Assembly: GCA_020353195.1 (NCBI GenBank)
Contig: CP070691.1
Coordinates: forward strand, 574,067-628,553
DNA: 54,487 bases
Reading direction: 5' to 3'
Source of the DNA: Phycisphaerales bacterium
Lineage (GTDB): Bacteria; Planctomycetota; Phycisphaerae; UBA1845
Both the position numbers and the translations under genes were made by a program. The notes beneath the pieces were generated by a model. It worked only from the letters and a program-made list of their open reading frames with translations. It was not told the DNA's origin and ran no database searches. Shown piece by piece: positions 33,912 to 41,889 of this stretch (position 1 is the stretch's first letter; every line of letters starts with the position of its first letter).

Positions 33912-34625
33912 TTACTCCTGTGGCGCCGGACGGCGACGCCGGTCCCTCGCCAGCGGCCCCAGCAGCAGCGCGGCCAACAGCACGTCGCGTCCCGCCCGGG
34001 TCAGCTGGTACAGGTCGCGCTGCTTCGGACCGATCAGCCCAGCCAGACGCAGCTGCGCGATGTGATGATACAACGGACCCGCCTGCAACCCCGCCACCTT
34101 CTGTAACGTTCTATAGGTCGCCGCACCCTCCAGGAGCTTCAGCATGATCCGCAGCCGATGTCGGCTGCCCAGCGCCGCCAGCACGCCCGCCAGCTCCGCC
34201 TGCCGGACGCGAAACGCCACCGCCTTCGCCGCCCTGCTCACCGCCGCCTCCGGGCCCGCCCCTTCGGTTCTCGCCCCTCCCGCCTGATCGATGACCACCA
34301 CCGAACGGTCCCATCCCCGCCCCGTTCCCTCGACCACCGCCACCATCGCCGCCAGACCCCGCCCGCCCTGCTTTCGCAGCGCCGGAAACCACGTCGCCAG
34401 CCCCGCCGCGTCGCCGGTCACCTTCCGCACCCCCCCTGCACGTCGCCGTTTGGCGCCGCGCTCCCGCTTCGGCGCCTTCCGTCGCTTCGCGGTCCTCGCT
34501 CGCGCCGCCGGGTTCGCTCGCTCCGCCGTGCCTTCGCCGTGCGCGGCTGGCCGCCCGCGCCCCGCTCGTCCGCTCCGCCGCCCTCCCGCGGCTGCCGCAT
34601 GGCCCGCGCGCCTCGCTTTGTTCAT
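33912..34625 (-). CDS. Winged-helix regulator with long histone-H1-like basic N-terminal tail
   Basis: The protein has 237 residues from ATG 34625, nine bases after GGGAG. Residues 1-65 are almost only Ala, Arg, Gly and Lys (AARARTAKRRKAPKRERGAK), as in histone H1 tails. A middle segment (about 70-130) is unassigned. Residues 150-225 form a winged-helix domain: LGSRHRLRIMLKLLEGAATY, then LQAGPLYHHIAQLRLAGLI and DLYQLTRAGRDVLL, typical of ArsR/PadR-like regulators. No metal-binding Cys pair is seen. The basic tail may give non-specific DNA contact. The promoter carries palindromes that could be its own operator. Confidence 0.75.
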   Translation of the reverse strand: MNKARRAGHAAAAGGRRSGRAGRGRPAAHGEGTAERANPAARARTAKRRKAPKRERGAKRRRAGGVRKVTGDAAGLATWFPALRKQGGRGLAAMVAVVEGTGRGWDRSVVVIDQAGGARTEGAGPEAAVSRAAKAVAFRVRQAELAGVLAALGSRHRLRIMLKLLEGAATYRTLQKVAGLQAGPLYHHIAQLRLAGLIGPKQRDLYQLTRAGRDVLLAALLLGPLARDRRRRPAPQE

Positions 34626-34655
34626 GGCCACCGACTCCCAATCCTACGCTAAAAA

Positions 34656-34665
34656 TAGTATACTA
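34656..34665. promoter_or_regulatory. 10-base perfect palindrome near the start site of the winged-helix gene
   Basis: TAGTATACTA is fully symmetric and lies where transcription from the promoter below would begin (about 34666, minus strand). A candidate operator half of the two-palindrome arrangement. Confidence 0.5.
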
Positions 34666-34672
34666 ATACCCT

Positions 34673-34701
34673 AATATAACATTATATTGTTTTAATGTCA
34701 A
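34673..34701 (-). promoter_or_regulatory. Consensus promoter of the winged-helix gene with overlapping palindrome
   Basis: On the minus strand a perfect TTGACA (34696-34701), a 17-base spacer and TATATT (34673-34678). The -10 box is part of the perfect inverted repeat AATATAA-TG-TTATATT (34673-34688). This is the best promoter match in the window and sits in an AT-rich island. Confidence 0.75.
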
Positions 34702-34810
34702 ACTTCTTTTCCACCGCCTCCTCTTCCCTTTCTCCGCCCCACCTCCCACTGATACGCCCGCACGCCCACCACCCCAGCCCCCCGTCAGCTCAACAACGTC
34801 ACCCCCCGCA

Positions 34811-34878
34811 CCCCGGCAACGCCACGCCGCCCGCGGCCTAGCAACCCCCCCGGCAACCCCACGCCGCCCCTGGCCCTA
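34811..34878 (+). repeat. Imperfect direct repeat of about 30 bases in the C-rich block
   Basis: Two copies starting CCCCGGCAAC, at 34811 and 34848, share the order CCCCGGCAAC(G/C)CCACGCCGCCC followed by GGCC-CTA-like ends, with a few changes. Spacing is 37 bases. Two copies only. Confidence 0.6.
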
Positions 34879-35486
34879 CAGCCCCGATCCCCCCGCCGAC
34901 AACCTCCCGCTCCCCCCTTTAAACGGCCGCAACTCCCCTCCTGCGCCCCGCACGACGGCCTGTCTCCCGCCCGGTCGACCTATCTCGTGCGCCCAGTCAA
35001 TCGTCCCTGCGCCGCGCGTCTTGCTTTCTCAGCTTCCGCCCTGCCGACACCCCCCGGCTCCCGCCCTGCCGCCCCCCGGTTGCCTGCCCCTTACCGAACG
35101 TCCCACGGTCATCCAGCGCTCGGGCCACCAGCACGCGTCCTCGACGACCCCACGCATCCCCGGCCAGCCATCCACTTCTTTCACCCCGCACACCCTTTGG
35201 GCGGCTCTCCCCGTTCGCACCTCACCCACGCTCCGGCCACCAGGCTCCGGCCCGCCCACACCCTGTTTCTGTCCCTGGTCAGCCAGGTGTCTCGCCGCCC
35301 GGCCCCACGTGCACCACCGTCCGGGCTCCCGCGCGGTGACCGTCCCAGCCCTCCGCCCTGCTGCGCCCGCTGCGCAGCCCCATCCTGCGATTTCCGAACC
35401 GTGCCCCTGCGGCCTCCGGCGCCTCTGCCGCTTTCCTCTCACTGGCCGGTATCCTCTTGCGTGTTGCCGCTCCCTCGCCCCGTTCG

Positions 35487-35540
35487 CTCCGCCGCGTCCT
35501 TCGCCGCCGCGTCCTTCGCCGCCGCGTCCTTCGCCGCCGC
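35487..35540 (+). repeat. Three tandem 15-base units in the C-rich block
   Basis: The unit GCCGCGTCCTTCGCC occurs three times in a row and then decays. The tract could be slipped-strand expansion. The repeat does not correspond to a plausible coding sequence. Confidence 0.8.
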
Positions 35541-35610
35541 GGGTGTGCACCCTCGCTCTTGGCCCGTGCTTCGCCCGGCCGCAGCGCCTTATGCGTATAT
35601 TCTGTTTTTC

Positions 35611-35619
35611 TGTTATAAT
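35611..35619 (+). promoter_or_regulatory. Extended -10 element TGTTATAAT in the right AT island
   Basis: TG-T-TATAAT (35611-35619) is a perfect extended -10 box on the plus strand. No -35 box is visible. A transcript would start near 35627 and run antisense into the receiver gene at 35878-36429. It shares the word TATAATGT with the palindrome of the left island. Confidence 0.4.
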
Positions 35620-35877
35620 GTGATCTGTCGGACCCGTGGAACCCCGTCGACGCTTTGCCACCTCAAATGTATCGACCCGCCGACGCAACACGCGCGCCAC
35701 ACCGCGTCGCGCCTCTGCCCGCGCCGTCCCCGGCGGGTCATTCTCGCCCAGGTCCCCGGCTTTCGAAGAGCCCCCCGCGCGAACGCCGCTTCTGCTCCCG
35801 CCGCGCGATTCCGGAGCGGCCGAGCCCGGCCCATTCCGTGTCTTGGCCTCGCGGCACTCGTCCGGACGAGATCGAAT

Positions 35878-36429
35878 CTACGCGTTGGTGGCCTGTTCGT
35901 TTTCGAGGACGCGGTGGACCAGGCGGCGGTGGGCCCCCACGAGGTCACGGCAGATCAGGTCGATGCGGTCGTTCAATTCACGGCGGTCGCGGAGCACGCG
36001 CCGCACGGTGCGCCGCAGCTGGCGGTAGCGCTGCTCGCGCCTCCGCGTCCTGCGATACGCGACCAGGCTCCGATCAACCACTTCGATCAGATACGGCATG
36101 GGGAAGGGCTTGGGAAGATAATCGGCCGCGCCGTGGCGCAGCGCCTCGATTGCCTGGCTGAGCGTCGGTCGGCCGCTGGTGAGAATGACGGGGCGATCAC
36201 TGAGCTCCTTGAGGTGTTGAATCAGTGCGATGCCGTCAAGACCTGGCAAATCGACATCCGCCACTGCGATGTCGTGCGGTTCAATGATTTCGATGTCCAG
36301 GGCATCTTCCGCTCGGGCGGTGCAGGTCAGCTGCGCGCCGAACCGGCGGCTCAGGCAATCGACGACCATCTCCGTGACGCGCGCGTCCGGGTCGACGATC
36401 AGGATTTTCGGCGGTTTGGCGTTGCCCAT
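35878..36429 (-). CDS. Receiver-domain response regulator with charged helical tail
   Basis: The protein has 183 residues. The receiver domain (about 8-125) has phosphoacceptor Asp58 (VADVDLPGLDG), Thr84 (ILTSG) and Lys107 (LPKPF); the first acidic pair is reduced to VDPD. The C-terminal 55 residues are an Arg-rich helix (YRRTRRREQRYRQLRRTVRR, then RRELNDRIDLICRDLVG), probably a coiled coil, with no DNA-binding fold. It lies 140 bases downstream of the HDOD kinase on the same strand and is its likely partner. Confidence 0.88.
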   Translation of the reverse strand: MGNAKPPKILIVDPDARVTEMVVDCLSRRFGAQLTCTARAEDALDIEIIEPHDIAVADVDLPGLDGIALIQHLKELSDRPVILTSGRPTLSQAIEALRHGAADYLPKPFPMPYLIEVVDRSLVAYRRTRRREQRYRQLRRTVRRVLRDRRELNDRIDLICRDLVGAHRRLVHRVLENEQATNA

Positions 36430-36569
36430 CGTACGGCCGATGCTCCGGCGGCGTTCGCGCGCCCGCAGCTTGTCTCGCCGGCGCCTCGTTGCACCGGCAC
36501 CGCGGTGTTCCGCTTGCGCCTCGTCTACGGTCAGGTTTGGCGGGGACCTTCAGGAGTGTCTGCGGCGTG

Positions 36570-38828
36570 TCACGCCCGGCGACCCGCCGGCAGTTCGACG
36601 TATACGGTCGTGCCGACGCCCTCAGTCGAATCGAGCCACAAGCGCCCGCCGTTGTTCTCGGCCAGGCGAGCGGCCCGGGACAACCCCAGTCCGCGTCCTC
36701 GTCCAGCAGCGCGGTGCGAAAAGAACGGATCCAATGCGTGCTCGAGCACGTCCGGAGACATGCCCTTCCCGCTGTCCTGCACCGCAATGACGACCGTATC
36801 ATCGGACGCCGTGGAGGTGGAGTTGACTACCAAACGGGCAACCGAGCCGGCGACGGCTTCCATCGCATTCATGAGAATCGCGTCGAAGATCTCAGACAGT
36901 TGGCGCGTATCGACGTACAGGGTGACTGCAGGGTCCGATATTGTCACGACGAACTCGTCAGCATCCAATGACGAGCGATCCAGCCACCGGTCGCGAAGGG
37001 ACGCGGCCCACGACCCGAGTTGGACCTCCGTGGGGTGTGGCGTGTACGGTTTCGCAAACTCCATCAACTCGCTGACGATCTGCGTCGCCCGGTCGCATTG
37101 CTCGGAGATGATCTCGAGCGCGCGCCGTTCCTGCCCTGTGGCGGCGGTACGGGCGAGCATCTGGGCCCTCCCGGAGATGATGGCCAGCGGGTTGTTCAGC
37201 TCGTGGGCCGCGCCGGCCGCCATCCGGGCAATCATCGCCAGCGACCGCGCCCGCAGAAGTTGCGCCTGGGCGCCGTGCAGCCGGCGATTGACTTCCGCAA
37301 GTTCTTCCTGAAGCCGCTGCCCGTCGCACCGCACGATGGCCGTCGCCGCCGCCAGCCCGAATGCCGCGCACAGCGACTCCAACTCCGCCCGGGCTTGATT
37401 GTGGCGGGCAATCTGGTCATGCGCGGTGGTGAACAGCACGCCGCCGACGATCGCGTTCGAGTGAACGAACGGCAGCATGGAAACCGCTTCGCCCTGGAAC
37501 AGGTGGCCAACATGATCCGCCACGGCTGGCCAATACTCCATCGCGGGCATGATGCAGGACGCACTGTTGACCGCCGCCCTTGCCGATCCGCGCTCCACGG
37601 ACAAGGGAGGCAAGCGCATCGCCGGACCGGCCTCGTCACTCTCGCCGGCTACGTGGAAGGTCACCTCCGCCTCCGTGATGCCGAATCCCACGGCCTGCTC
37701 GGTGCCGAAGAGGTTGGCCGTCGCCCGCGCGGCCGATCGACACACGTCGCCTACCCGATCGTCCAGCGTCAGTCCGGCGTGAAACGCCCTCAGCGCGTCG
37801 AAGTAGCGCGACCGCCACGCAAGACGGCGGTTTGTTTCGGCCAACGACTGATTGAGCCGGCCCAGTTCTTCGTTCGCGTCAGCCAGTGCTTCGGCGTACA
37901 GGTCCGTCGACGTCAGCCGGTCTAACCCCACGAGCTGGCAGTGTTGTTCAATGGTCTCCGGGAGCCTGGCGATCACGTGATCGAGCGCTTTGCCCGGCAG
38001 CCCGATCCTGTCTGCCAGCTCGTCGACGGGATCGACGCGGTTGTACCCGGAGAAGCCGATCCGTTGGCGGCGCACCAGGTTGTCCGCGAGATGGACGATC
38101 ATGACCATCGCGGCCGCTTCGATGGACTTCGGCAGTGCGTCGGGCGGCTGATGATGAAGCCAGGCGCATTCGGCGATCGCCTTGGGCAGCCTCCACCGCG
38201 TCAACAGCCGCTTTCCCGTAATCGTGTGATCGATCCCGAGGATTTCGTGCTCAACGTCGCTGATGCACTGATGGCCTCGTTGGGCGCGACGAACCACGCG
38301 CGCGTAGCTCTTGGGCAAACAGGCGTCGAGCGCCATCTTGCCGACGTCGTGCAACAGCCCGCACACGAACGCCTCCGCCGGTCGCCCGCCATCGTCCAGA
38401 CGTTCCGCGATCAACTGCGCCGCGCACGCGACGGCCAGACTGTGCTTCCAGAATTCGGCCCGGTTGAAGTCCGTCTCGTCGTGGGGCTCCACCGAAGCGA
38501 ACGTCTCGTAGATTTGAACGGAAAGCACGGCGCTGCGCACAGCTTCAAAACCCATCAGCACGACCGCTCGCTCGATCGTCATCACGTCGTCGCGCACGCC
38601 GAGATCCGCCCGCCGGACGAGCGACAGGATCTTGGCCGTCAGTGCCTGGTCCGTCTCGATGACTTCGACGATGTCGCGGGCCGAGGTATCCGAGGCAGTC
38701 GTCAGTTCCAGCAGGCGCAGCGCAACCGCGGGCAGCGTGGGCAGTTCCTCGATCTGCGCCAGGATGATCTCCACGCGCTGCCGGTCCGTGCCGAAGTCCG
38801 ACGTCGCAGTGTCCGGACTGGAAGCCAT
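36570..38828 (-). CDS. Hybrid HDOD-GAF sensor histidine kinase
   Basis: The protein has 752 residues. An N-terminal HDOD domain (about 20-250) starts with LPTLPAVALRLLELTT and keeps an HD-type metal motif (GLLHDVGKMAL and LHHQPPDAL), which many HDOD proteins lack. A GAF-like sensor domain covers about 350-490. A helical linker leads to HisKA with phospho-His542 (AAHELNNPLAII). The HATPase domain has Asn654 (ILMNAMEAV), G1 DSGKGM and G2 GRGLGLSRA. No membrane segment, so it should sense a cytoplasmic signal. It forms a cluster with the receiver gene at 35878 and the HTH-receiver gene at 38880. Confidence 0.93.
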   Translation of the reverse strand: MASSPDTATSDFGTDRQRVEIILAQIEELPTLPAVALRLLELTTASDTSARDIVEVIETDQALTAKILSLVRRADLGVRDDVMTIERAVVLMGFEAVRSAVLSVQIYETFASVEPHDETDFNRAEFWKHSLAVACAAQLIAERLDDGGRPAEAFVCGLLHDVGKMALDACLPKSYARVVRRAQRGHQCISDVEHEILGIDHTITGKRLLTRWRLPKAIAECAWLHHQPPDALPKSIEAAAMVMIVHLADNLVRRQRIGFSGYNRVDPVDELADRIGLPGKALDHVIARLPETIEQHCQLVGLDRLTSTDLYAEALADANEELGRLNQSLAETNRRLAWRSRYFDALRAFHAGLTLDDRVGDVCRSAARATANLFGTEQAVGFGITEAEVTFHVAGESDEAGPAMRLPPLSVERGSARAAVNSASCIMPAMEYWPAVADHVGHLFQGEAVSMLPFVHSNAIVGGVLFTTAHDQIARHNQARAELESLCAAFGLAAATAIVRCDGQRLQEELAEVNRRLHGAQAQLLRARSLAMIARMAAGAAHELNNPLAIISGRAQMLARTAATGQERRALEIISEQCDRATQIVSELMEFAKPYTPHPTEVQLGSWAASLRDRWLDRSSLDADEFVVTISDPAVTLYVDTRQLSEIFDAILMNAMEAVAGSVARLVVNSTSTASDDTVVIAVQDSGKGMSPDVLEHALDPFFSHRAAGRGRGLGLSRAARLAENNGGRLWLDSTEGVGTTVYVELPAGRRA

Positions 38829-38879
38829 CGTTGGGCCATCCTACACGACCCGGGCCGACCCCGGGGAGCAGCCATCGCG

Positions 38880-39443
38880 CTAGAGCTTGACCAACTCGGC
38901 CATCCGAGAGATGACGGCGTCAATCTCAAAGGGCTTCTTGATGAACTCGTCGGCACCCGCCGCCATGAGTTCCGTCACCTCATCCGGGTCCGCAACACCG
39001 CTGATGGCGATGATCTTGATGTGCTCGAACTCGGGCGCCGAACGGATCCGCCGACACACGACGTTACCGTTGATGTCGGGAAGCTTGAAGTCCAACAGGA
39101 TCACGTCCGGGCGGAACTGTTGTGTCAGCAGGCCCGCATCGTACCCGGTCGACGCGGTCTTGACCTCGAAGCGGCCATCGCGCTCGAGCAGCTCTGTGAA
39201 CATCTCGATGATCGGTTCGTCGTCATCGACGACGAGCACCCGCTTCTTGCCCGATTCAAGCTGATCCAGCGGAATATCGTTTTCCTTCATGAACGAGATC
39301 AGGGCTTCGCGAGGGATGCGCCGGAACTTCGAGCCCGGCACCTTGAAGCCCTTCAGCCGACCGTTGTCAAAGCAGCGGATCACCGTCTGCTGGCTGATCT
39401 TGCAGATGTCCGCAACTTCCCCCGTCGTGTATACGCTCTTCAT
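38880..39443 (-). CDS. Response regulator with N-terminal excisionase-type HTH and C-terminal receiver
   Basis: The protein has 187 residues from ATG 39443, eight bases after AAGGGA. Residues 3-54 form a MerR/excisionase-type helix-turn-helix (YTTGEVADICKISQQTVIRC, then GFKVPGSKFRRIPREALISF). Residues 67-187 are a full receiver domain: DDDEP, phosphoacceptor Asp118 (LLDFKLPDING), IAISG, Lys170 (FIKKPF). The order, DNA-binding domain first and receiver last, is the reverse of OmpR/NarL-type regulators. It precedes the HDOD kinase gene by 51 bases and is likely regulated with it. Confidence 0.92.
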   Translation of the reverse strand: MKSVYTTGEVADICKISQQTVIRCFDNGRLKGFKVPGSKFRRIPREALISFMKENDIPLDQLESGKKRVLVVDDDEPIIEMFTELLERDGRFEVKTASTGYDAGLLTQQFRPDVILLDFKLPDINGNVVCRRIRSAPEFEHIKIIAISGVADPDEVTELMAAGADEFIKKPFEIDAVISRMAELVKL

Positions 39444-39526
39444 CGCGATCATCCCTTGCCGCCCTTTCCCGCCGTACGGCGCCACGCCCACACAGACAGC
39501 TTGCCTATCTCACCCATCTTTACTAT

Positions 39527-39555
39527 ACCATACAACTTGCAGATGGTCGCGTCAA
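39527..39555 (-). promoter_or_regulatory. Promoter of the two-component cluster
   Basis: On the minus strand TTGACG (39550-39555), 17 bases and TATGGT (39527-39532). An alternative extended -10 TGGTATAGT overlaps it (TATAGT at 39522-39527). The promoter starts immediately after the mnmG terminator. Confidence 0.6.
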
Positions 39556-39557
39556 AC

Positions 39558-39589
39558 AAAAAAGCCCGCTCGCCGCAACTCAAGCGGCT
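39558..39589 (-). terminator. Terminator of mnmG
   Basis: On the minus strand AGCCGCT pairs with AGC(G)GGCT (39583-39589 with 39563-39570, one bulge), followed by six T (39558-39563). It lies 41 bases after the mnmG stop. Confidence 0.6.
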
Positions 39590-39629
39590 GCTCAGCCTTG
39601 CAGCGCCGGTTTTTACCGGACACTTGCCC

Positions 39630-41552
39630 CTACGAGCACCCCGTATTCTCGCCGCTGACACTCCGGCGATCGCGGTTTCGAGCCGAGAGGTACACCCACA
39701 GCGTCGTAACGTCCGCCGGGCTGATGCCACTGATCCGGGCCGCCTGCCCCAGCGTCCGCGGGGCAACGCGGGCGAACGCTTCCCGGGCTTCACGTCGCAG
39801 TTCCGACAGTTGCGAGTAGTCAACGTGGGTAGGAATCTCCATGCCTTCCAGCCGCCGGAAGCGGTCAATCTGGCGATGCTGGCGAGCCAGGTACCCTTCG
39901 TACTTGGTCTCGAGGACCACCGCCTCGACGACCTCGGGCGGAAACGGGCCCTGCCCTGCTGCTGCCAGAATGCGCTTCAGCTCCGCGGGGCACGCGTCGG
40001 GGCGTCTGAGCCAGTCCTTTAGTAGCCGACCGCCGTGGGAGACGGCGGCCACGGCCACCCGCATCCGTTCGATCCCGCGCTGTTTGGCCTGGTATCGCCG
40101 CCAGCGCTCGTCGTCGACCAGACCCGCGCGCCGGCCGATCGGGGTCAGCCTGGCGTCGGCGTTGTCGGCGCGGAGGTGCAGGCGGTATTCGCCGCGGGAG
40201 GTGAACATGCGATACGGCTCGTCCGGCGGGCGGGTGATCAGATCGTCGATCATGACGCCGAGGTAGGCTTCGTCGCGCCCCAGCACGAGCGGTTCTTCAC
40301 GGCGAAGGTAGCGCACTGCGTTAACGCCGGCAATGAGTCCCTGGCCCGCGGCCTCCTCGTACCCGCTGGTTCCGTTGATCTGCCCGGCGAGGAACAGACC
40401 CCGAACGCACTTGGTCTCCAGCGACGCCTGGATCTGATGGGTGGGAACGAAGTCGTATTCAATGGCGTACCCGTACTGCATGATGCGGGCTCGCTCGAGC
40501 CCCCGGATCCCGTGCACGACGGCATCCTGCACGTCGCGCGGCAGCGAGGTGGCGATGCCGTTGCAGTAGATCCAGTCGTGGGTACGGCCCTGCGGGTCGA
40601 GGAACAACTGGTGGCGCGCCGTGTCCTCGAACCGCCCGACCTTGTCCTCGATGCTCGGGCAATAGCGCGGGCCGGTGGATCGGATCTGGCCGCTGTACAT
40701 CGGCGCCCGGTGCAGGTTGTCGCGAATGCACCCGTGGACCCGCTCGTTGGTGTAGGTAATCCAGCAGCAGACTTGCGGCCGATCGAGTGCGTCGGTCATG
40801 AAGGAAAACGGCACGGGAGGATCGTCGCCGAGCTGTGGTGTGAGCGCGTTGTAGTCGATGGAGTCGCGGTGAACGCGCGGAGGCGTACCGGTTTTTAGGC
40901 GCCTCAGCTCGAGGCCGAGGGATTCCAGCGCGGCGCTCAGGGCGTTCGAAGCCGGCTCTCCGACGCGCCCGCCTTCGGTCCGGACTTCCCCGCAATGCAT
41001 TAGGCCGCGCAGAAACGTGCCCGTGGTGACAATGACGGCCTGCCCATCGAGTGCTCGCCCGTCGCCCAGCGTCACACCGATCACGCTCGGCCGCTTCAGA
41101 ATGGACGCGCCACCATGTGTGAGACGCGATTCGGGCTCGCGTTGCGGGCGTTCGTCCCGGCCGGGCACGGTACGGACGGCCTCGACCATGCCTTCGACAA
41201 GGTCGAGGTTCGAGACCTCTTGCAAGGACTGCCGGAGCTTCCCGGCGTAATCGCCGCAGTCCGCCTGGGCCCGCGGGCCCCAGACGGCGGGCCCCTTCGT
41301 CTTGTTGAGCATGCGGAACTGGATGCCCGTAGCGTCGATGATCCCTGCCATCAAGCCGCCCAATGCGTCGATCTCGCGGACCATGTGGCCTTTACCGAGC
41401 CCGCCGATGGCCGGGTTGCAGGACATACGGCCCATGGCGTCGAGCTTGAGCGTGACCAGCGCCGTGGTCGCCCCGAGGCGGCTTGCCGCCCAGGCGGCTT
41501 CGGCTCCGGCGTGCCCACCGCCGACCACGATGACGTCATAGACTTTGCGCAC
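39630..41552 (-). CDS. mnmG: tRNA uridine-5-carboxymethylaminomethyl modification enzyme MnmG
   Basis: The protein has 640 residues from GTG 41552, eight bases after AGGAA. FAD-binding GGGHAGAEAA lies near the N-terminus, followed by the family blocks MSCNPAIGGLGKGHMVREID and TRPPDEPYRMFTSRGEYRL. The C-terminus has GISPADVTTLWVYL. With MnmE it modifies U34 of several tRNAs. mnmE is not in the window. A TATAAT -10 box on the minus strand (41720-41725) suggests a leader of about 160 bases. Confidence 0.97.
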   Translation of the reverse strand: MRKVYDVIVVGGGHAGAEAAWAASRLGATTALVTLKLDAMGRMSCNPAIGGLGKGHMVREIDALGGLMAGIIDATGIQFRMLNKTKGPAVWGPRAQADCGDYAGKLRQSLQEVSNLDLVEGMVEAVRTVPGRDERPQREPESRLTHGGASILKRPSVIGVTLGDGRALDGQAVIVTTGTFLRGLMHCGEVRTEGGRVGEPASNALSAALESLGLELRRLKTGTPPRVHRDSIDYNALTPQLGDDPPVPFSFMTDALDRPQVCCWITYTNERVHGCIRDNLHRAPMYSGQIRSTGPRYCPSIEDKVGRFEDTARHQLFLDPQGRTHDWIYCNGIATSLPRDVQDAVVHGIRGLERARIMQYGYAIEYDFVPTHQIQASLETKCVRGLFLAGQINGTSGYEEAAGQGLIAGVNAVRYLRREEPLVLGRDEAYLGVMIDDLITRPPDEPYRMFTSRGEYRLHLRADNADARLTPIGRRAGLVDDERWRRYQAKQRGIERMRVAVAAVSHGGRLLKDWLRRPDACPAELKRILAAAGQGPFPPEVVEAVVLETKYEGYLARQHRQIDRFRRLEGMEIPTHVDYSQLSELRREAREAFARVAPRTLGQAARISGISPADVTTLWVYLSARNRDRRSVSGENTGCS

Positions 41553-41889
41553 GGCAACGGTTCCTGGGATCCGACCGACGGGGCAGCCGGCCATGGCGAG
41601 ACTTCCTCGTTCGCAGGATCGAGTCTCTTCCCCGTCTTTTCGGGGGCCAAGAAAGGGGTCTGACCCTCTGAAGGCGGAACAAGCCTGTTCCACGCACTTC
41701 CGCAACGAGCTTACAGGCCATTATACCTCTGCCCGTGAGCGACTGGCCATGTCCGTCTGGACGGACCGAGACAAAAGGGGCCGCGCGAACGCGCGGGCAC
41801 GATGTCCCCGGGCTGCGCGGCTCGGTTCCACCGGGGCGTGGAGCATGCGGCTTGCGAGTGGTTCGTCTGAGCCAGTCAGCCGGCGTCGG

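Larger units (their letters stand above)
34626..35877. other. 1.25 kb strand-asymmetric, C-rich gap with no supported gene
   Basis: From about 34700 to 35600 the plus strand is dominated by C with little G, including many runs of four to eight C. The minus strand is correspondingly G-rich and could form G-quadruplexes. Long open frames exist on both strands but encode Pro/Arg/Ser or Gly/Arg low-complexity sequence with no ribosome site. The block is bordered by two AT-rich islands (34640-34710 and 35587-35627) with promoter-like boxes. It lies between the winged-helix gene and the two-component cluster. Confidence 0.6.

Noticed and set aside
35487..35540. CRISPR-like short repeat
   Set aside because: The three 15-base units are directly adjacent with no spacers, and no cas genes are in the window.
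34987..37311. Plus-strand open frame of 774 codons across the C-rich block and the two-component genes
   Set aside because: The second half is the antisense of the receiver and kinase genes, whose motifs are unambiguous. The first half is Pro/Arg/Ser low complexity, expected when C-rich DNA has few stop codons.
39522..39560. Terminator and promoter of the two-component cluster read as an attachment site or mobile boundary
   Set aside because: The AT patch is fully explained by the mnmG terminator and the next promoter. No repeats or integrase are nearby.
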